Origin: Cellvibrionaceae bacterium
GTDB taxonomy: Bacteria > Pseudomonadota > Gammaproteobacteria > Pseudomonadales > Cellvibrionaceae
DNA length: 64,000 nucleotides
Direction of reading: 5' to 3'
NCBI GenBank assembly: GCA_024707385.1
Contig: JANPZW010000008.1
Coordinates: 62,001 to 126,000 of the forward strand
Part shown: positions 60,821 through 64,000 of the stretch, piece after piece
Position numbering within the stretch: the first letter of the stretch is position 1
How the letters are laid out: each line of letters opens with the position of its first letter
Translations under genes and position numbers: made by a program
Notes under the pieces: generated by a model
What the model saw: the letters and a program-made list of their open reading frames with translations, nothing else
What the model was told of the DNA's origin: nothing
Database searches by the model: none

Positions 60821-62237
60821 ATGCCGCTTCAGTTACGACAGGATCCTCCTTTGAATACCAATGATTTTTCCTCCTTAAACCTCCGTCCAGAACTCTTGGA
60901 AAACCTCGCTACTCTGGACTTCCACACCATGACCGAGGTACAGGCCAAGGCGCTGCCATTGATTCTTGCTGGCCGGGATGTGATTGCGCAGGCCAAAACC
61001 GGCTCCGGCAAAACGGCCGCTTTCGCCTTGGGTTTGTTGCAAAACCTGGATGTGAAGCGCTTTCGGGTGCAGGCGCTGGTACTGTGCCCCACGCGGGAGC
61101 TGGCGGATCAGGTTGGTCAGGAGATTCGCCGCCTTGCGCGGGCGGTGCATAACATCAAAGTGCTCACCTTGTGCGGCGGCGCGCCGTTTGGCCCGCAATT
61201 GGGCTCGCTGGAGCACGGTGCTCATATAGTGGTCGGCACACCCGGTCGGATTGAGGAGCATTTGGTCAAAGGGTCTTTAAAGCTGGACGATATCAACACC
61301 TTGGTTCTCGATGAAGCCGATCGCATGTTGGACATGGGTTTTCAACCCGCCCTGGACGCCATTCTCGGCTATCTCCCAGAGCGCCGGCAGAACCTGCTGT
61401 TCAGCGCAACCTTTGCACCGCCCATACGCGCCATCGCCGAGCGTTTTTTGCAGGATCCGGCCAAGGTCGAATTGCAATCTACCCACGATCAAACCTCAAT
61501 TGCGCAGACGTTCTTCCGCGTAGAAGGGGACGCGCCGGATCGTCTTGTTGCACTGCGGCTGCTGCTCGTTACGCGCCGACCCGATTCCACCCTGGTATTT
61601 GCCAATACCAAAGCAGAAGTGCAGCAAATCGCTGACGAATTAAAACGTCACGGATTTAGCGCTTTGGCGCTGCACGGGGATTTGGAACAAAAAGTTCGCG
61701 ATCAGACGCTGGTGCTGTTCGCCAATAAAAGTGCCTCCATTTTGGTGGCCACCGATGTGGCGGCACGCGGTTTGGATATTGATGCGGTGGATCTGGTCAT
61801 CAATTACCAAATCGCCCGGGAAACCGAAGTGCACGTGCACCGCATCGGCCGCACCGGTCGCGCCGGCAGCAGCGGTGAAGCGGTGACACTGGTCAGTGAA
61901 AAAAGAGCGCTTTAAATTGGATCGCTTGGGTGAATTCTTGCAGCAGACACTTCATATGGAAAATCTTCCGCCCATCAGTCAGCTCAATCAACCCGGATTT
62001 AAACCACCCATGGCGACCTTGCAGATCGACGCTGGTAAAAAGCAGAAGCTGCGCCCAGGCGACATAGTGGGGGCTTTGACAGGGGAGGGCGGATTGTCGG
62101 CGGACTCCATCGGCAAAATCAGCGTAGGGGAGAACACCGCTTACGTGGCGGTGAAGCGAAATATCGCCGCCGACGCGTTGGCGCAAATCTCCAACGGCAA
62201 ATTGAAAGGCCGAAATTTCCGCGCCCGGTTGCTGTAG
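60821..62237 (+). CDS. dbpA: ATP-dependent RNA helicase DbpA (frameshifted as sequenced)
   Basis: This is a DEAD-box helicase for 50S ribosome assembly that recognises 23S rRNA. It has Walker A (AKTGSGKTAA), PTRELADQ, DEADRMLDMGF, FSATFAP and HRIGRTGRAG. The A6 run 61899-61904 has one base too many; removing it joins SEK to ERFKLDRLGEFLQQ and the C-terminal RNA-binding domain (KKQKLRPGDIVGALTGEGG, then IGKISV). Corrected length is 471 residues, near the family's 460. As sequenced, the reading frames end at 61915 and restart at 61896. The start is ATG 60821; an in-frame TTG at 60812 would add three residues. Confidence 0.93.
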
Positions 62238-62251
62238 AGTGAAATCAAGGG

Positions 62252-62295
62252 GAGTGAGCGCGGTCGAATCTTTAAGTTGAGTGAGCGTAGTCGAA
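62252..62295. repeat. Two direct copies of a 17-base repeat
   Basis: GAGTGAGCGCGGTCGAA (62252-62268) and GAGTGAGCGTAGTCGAA (62279-62295) differ at two positions and are 27 bases apart. They lie just after dbpA and may be part of a dispersed repeat. Confidence 0.6.
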
Positions 62296-62374
62296 CTTCA
62301 GCTCCATTATTGATACACATCCTCAGGCGAAGCATTAATGTCAAAATTAACGATGAATCGGAAAATTCTTGGTG

Positions 62375-62539
62375 GCCGATATTCTACTGTTGTGGGTGTT
62401 GATTCTGGTTGCCACGATTGGGTTTTGGCGAGTGCGAGCCGTGGCTGGCATTTTGTTTATCCCCTATTTATTGTGGGTAAGTTTTGCTGCTGTACTTAAT
62501 TATCATGTGTGGCAGTTGAACCCGGGTTTGTTGGGGTGA
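62375..62539 (+). pseudogene. TspO/MBR family remnant (C-terminal part only)
   Basis: The frame encodes ADILLLWVLILVATIGFWRV, AGILFIPYLLWVSFAA and NYHVWQLNPG, matching the end of TspO/MBR-type tryptophan-rich membrane proteins (about 55 of roughly 155 residues). No start or N-terminal TspO sequence lies upstream; the preceding bases include the 62252-62295 repeats. It looks like a 5'-deleted remnant. Confidence 0.7.
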
Positions 62540-62589
62540 GGTACTACGTTTTTCGGCATGCTTTTTAATACACAGATAGGAGGCTTGGT

Positions 62590-63315
62590 ATGGGTTTTAA
62601 AGTAGGGGATTTTTACAGCGGCTTCAACGAAAGAGATCGCGCTTATGGGCTGGCTGGGCCGCGCGCTCAATTTTTAAAAGACCGCGTAATGGTGAATGTA
62701 ATGAGCGGCGCTACAAAGGCACCTTTTCCAACTTTGGATAGCTACCAGATGAACTCTGTTATCAACAGCGTTCCCGAAATGAAGGCAGAATTAAAGGAAT
62801 TTTTGGCGAGTATGAAGGATCACCCTAAATATGTTCGCTATTACGACGCGCTTAAAGCGGCACCAAAACCCGGTTTGGAATCCAGCTTGAAATTAGCTTC
62901 GCATGAAGAGAACAATATTTTACGTGCAAAAAGTAAATTCGGTATTGAGTGGACGCTGAAGAAGGGTGGCCATGTGCACTTTATATTGGATGGGCTGAAC
63001 ATGAGCGATGTTGCAGGAAAATCTTATGAGACTGACTCGCCGAAAGGTCCTTCTAACGAGCACACAGTAGATAAAGAGCGCTCGATTACCGGCTCGGAAT
63101 TGCGTTGGATTTACCGCAACAAGGGCGTGCCTCTGGTACAAAAAAAGGTGCAGTTTTGGATAAAGCTTGGCAGTAGTTGGAGCCAATGTATCCCACCTTG
63201 GGAGATGGACTCTATGATGGATAAGGGCTCAGGCAGTGGCAGCCAATCCTCTACGTGGAAATCCTCTTGGAGCAAATATTCACCTAGAAGCAGCGACAAA
63301 TTTATGTCGGCGTGA
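62590..63315 (+). CDS. Hypothetical protein, 241 residues
   Basis: I do not recognise this protein. A strong ribosome-binding site (AGGAGG) lies six or seven bases before the ATG, so it is probably expressed. It has no signal peptide or membrane helix. Conserved-looking stretches include HVHFILDGLNMSDVAGKSYE and SITGSELRWIYRNKGVPLVQ. The C-terminal 40 residues are rich in Ser, Gly, Lys and Trp and probably disordered. The fold might suit a small secreted or toxin-like domain, but nothing supports a specific function. Confidence 0.65.
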   Translation: MGFKVGDFYSGFNERDRAYGLAGPRAQFLKDRVMVNVMSGATKAPFPTLDSYQMNSVINSVPEMKAELKEFLASMKDHPKYVRYYDALKAAPKPGLESSLKLASHEENNILRAKSKFGIEWTLKKGGHVHFILDGLNMSDVAGKSYETDSPKGPSNEHTVDKERSITGSELRWIYRNKGVPLVQKKVQFWIKLGSSWSQCIPPWEMDSMMDKGSGSGSQSSTWKSSWSKYSPRSSDKFMSA

Positions 63316-63356
63316 AGGTGTTCTAGCGCGCTAGCACAAACCACTAACGCGGACTC

Positions 63357-63504
63357 AACCACCCCGTCGGGCTAAGCCTGCCACCCCTCCGGAGGAGGGG
63401 AATATTCCGAGCCCTAACATTTATTAATTTTCCGGGCAGCGCTCTGCAGTTGATCTAAGCCATTCCCCTCCTCCAGAGGGGAACGCCGAAAGCGGGGGGT
63501 GGTT
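63357..63504. repeat. Imperfect inverted repeat (REP/MITE-like element)
   Basis: Arms at about 63357-63402 and 63462-63504 are similar in reverse complement, both with ACCACCCC at the outer end and GGAGGAGGGGAAT at the inner end. The first arm contains its own hairpin (CCCCTCC-GGAGGAGGGG). The 59 bases between are not repeated. This size and nesting are typical of non-coding palindromic elements between genes; it could also act as a bidirectional terminator. Confidence 0.6.
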
Positions 63505-63584
63505 CTATTAAAATATAAATTAGGGAGGTCGAACTCTCTGCAATCAAAAATATATTTTTGAATTACACAATCGTACCGGCAGCC

Positions 63585-63854
63585 TCACCGCAACTGACTA
63601 TCTTTACTGCCTCGTCGATTTATCCCGCCGGTAACATTCTTCAGTTGTTCATCCCGCTCCGCCTGGCACGTTACACATAACCGAACCCCCGGCACTGCTT
63701 TCTGCCGCGCCTCGGGTATAGCTGCGCCGCATTCTTCGCAATGCGTCAGGCTGTTACCTCTGGGAATGCGACTGCGAGCTTCTTTTATTGCGTCATCGAT
63801 GCTGGCGTCGATCTGATCTTGAACGGCGCCATCGCGTGTCCAGCCACCGGCCAT
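63585..63854 (-). CDS. DksA/TraR C4-type zinc-finger protein
   Basis: This 89-residue protein has the zinc-finger pair CEECG and CVTCQ near its middle, preceded by an acidic helix (QIDASIDDAIKEARSRIP). It matches the short DksA/TraR-type family that modulates RNA polymerase or has unknown function. The ATG at 63854 follows GAGG; the frame extends upstream to 63866 without a better start. Confidence 0.82.
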   Translation of the reverse strand: MAGGWTRDGAVQDQIDASIDDAIKEARSRIPRGNSLTHCEECGAAIPEARQKAVPGVRLCVTCQAERDEQLKNVTGGINRRGSKDSQLR

Positions 63855-64000
63855 TTTGCACCTCAAAGTTTCGCGGGATTGGTCTTATTAGAGATTTAAA
63901 GAAGAGCAAAGTTTCTCCCGTGTTTGGGCTAGCGTCGTTGTCCACAAATGTGAATGCCAGCTGAGAGGCTAGGCCTCGACTCCTTTATTCATCTGTCACT

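Noticed and set aside
1..64000. CRISPR arrays, tRNA or rRNA genes
   Set aside because: I saw no regularly spaced repeats and no tRNA or rRNA signatures while reading through the window.

Overview
The window looks like chromosomal DNA of a gammaproteobacterium. HrpB, DbpA, NhaA, a ligase-associated DNA-repair operon and several membrane-stress genes fit that group, but there is no rRNA or other marker that fixes the genus. By eye, the first 28 kb is GC-rich (about 60%) and the 34-60 kb part is clearly lower (mid-to-upper 40s).

Layout. 0-8 kb: a hybrid histidine kinase cut by the window edge, the helicase gene hrpB on the minus strand, and a beta-propeller sensor kinase. 8.1-13.9 kb: a tight four-gene operon of exonuclease, ATP-dependent DNA ligase, Lhr-like helicase and PdeM endonuclease. 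13.9-17.9 kb: a host-attachment-type protein, a VIT1-like transporter, a Crp/Fnr regulator with nhaA, and a DUF883 membrane protein. 18-28.7 kb: a PAS-GGDEF-EAL protein overlapping a giant cyclic beta-1,2-glucan synthase gene. 28.8-34.3 kb: small envelope-stress genes (lmo0937-like, DUF4398, OmpA), a membrane-anchored AraC-type regulator, an acyltransferase and an exported amidohydrolase.

34.7-57.0 kb, minus strand: a full extracellular contractile injection system (eCIS). In transcription order it has a DUF4255 cap-type protein, an unknown 427-residue protein, one sheath, two tube proteins, a DUF5908 protein, a LysM tube-baseplate adaptor, a VgrG-like spike, PAAR, gp25, a large baseplate-J protein, an Afp12-like baseplate protein, the tape measure, an AAA+ ATPase, and two probable cargo proteins. 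The two cargo candidates share a distinctive N-terminal leader of about 41 residues, and one carries a DUF4157 HExxH domain. No tail-fibre gene was recognised. Upstream lie an XRE-HTH/STAND-ATPase gene and an exported papain-like protease. The right end holds dbpA, a tspO remnant, an unknown 241-residue protein, a long imperfect inverted repeat and a DksA/TraR zinc-finger protein.

Twelve genes or gene joins need a single-base indel to read through, eight of them in homopolymer runs of five to seven. Corrected lengths match the families, so most of these are probably sequence errors rather than decay. The affected genes are annotated over their full span, with the break noted; the exception is the baseplate-J pair, whose two halves are listed separately.
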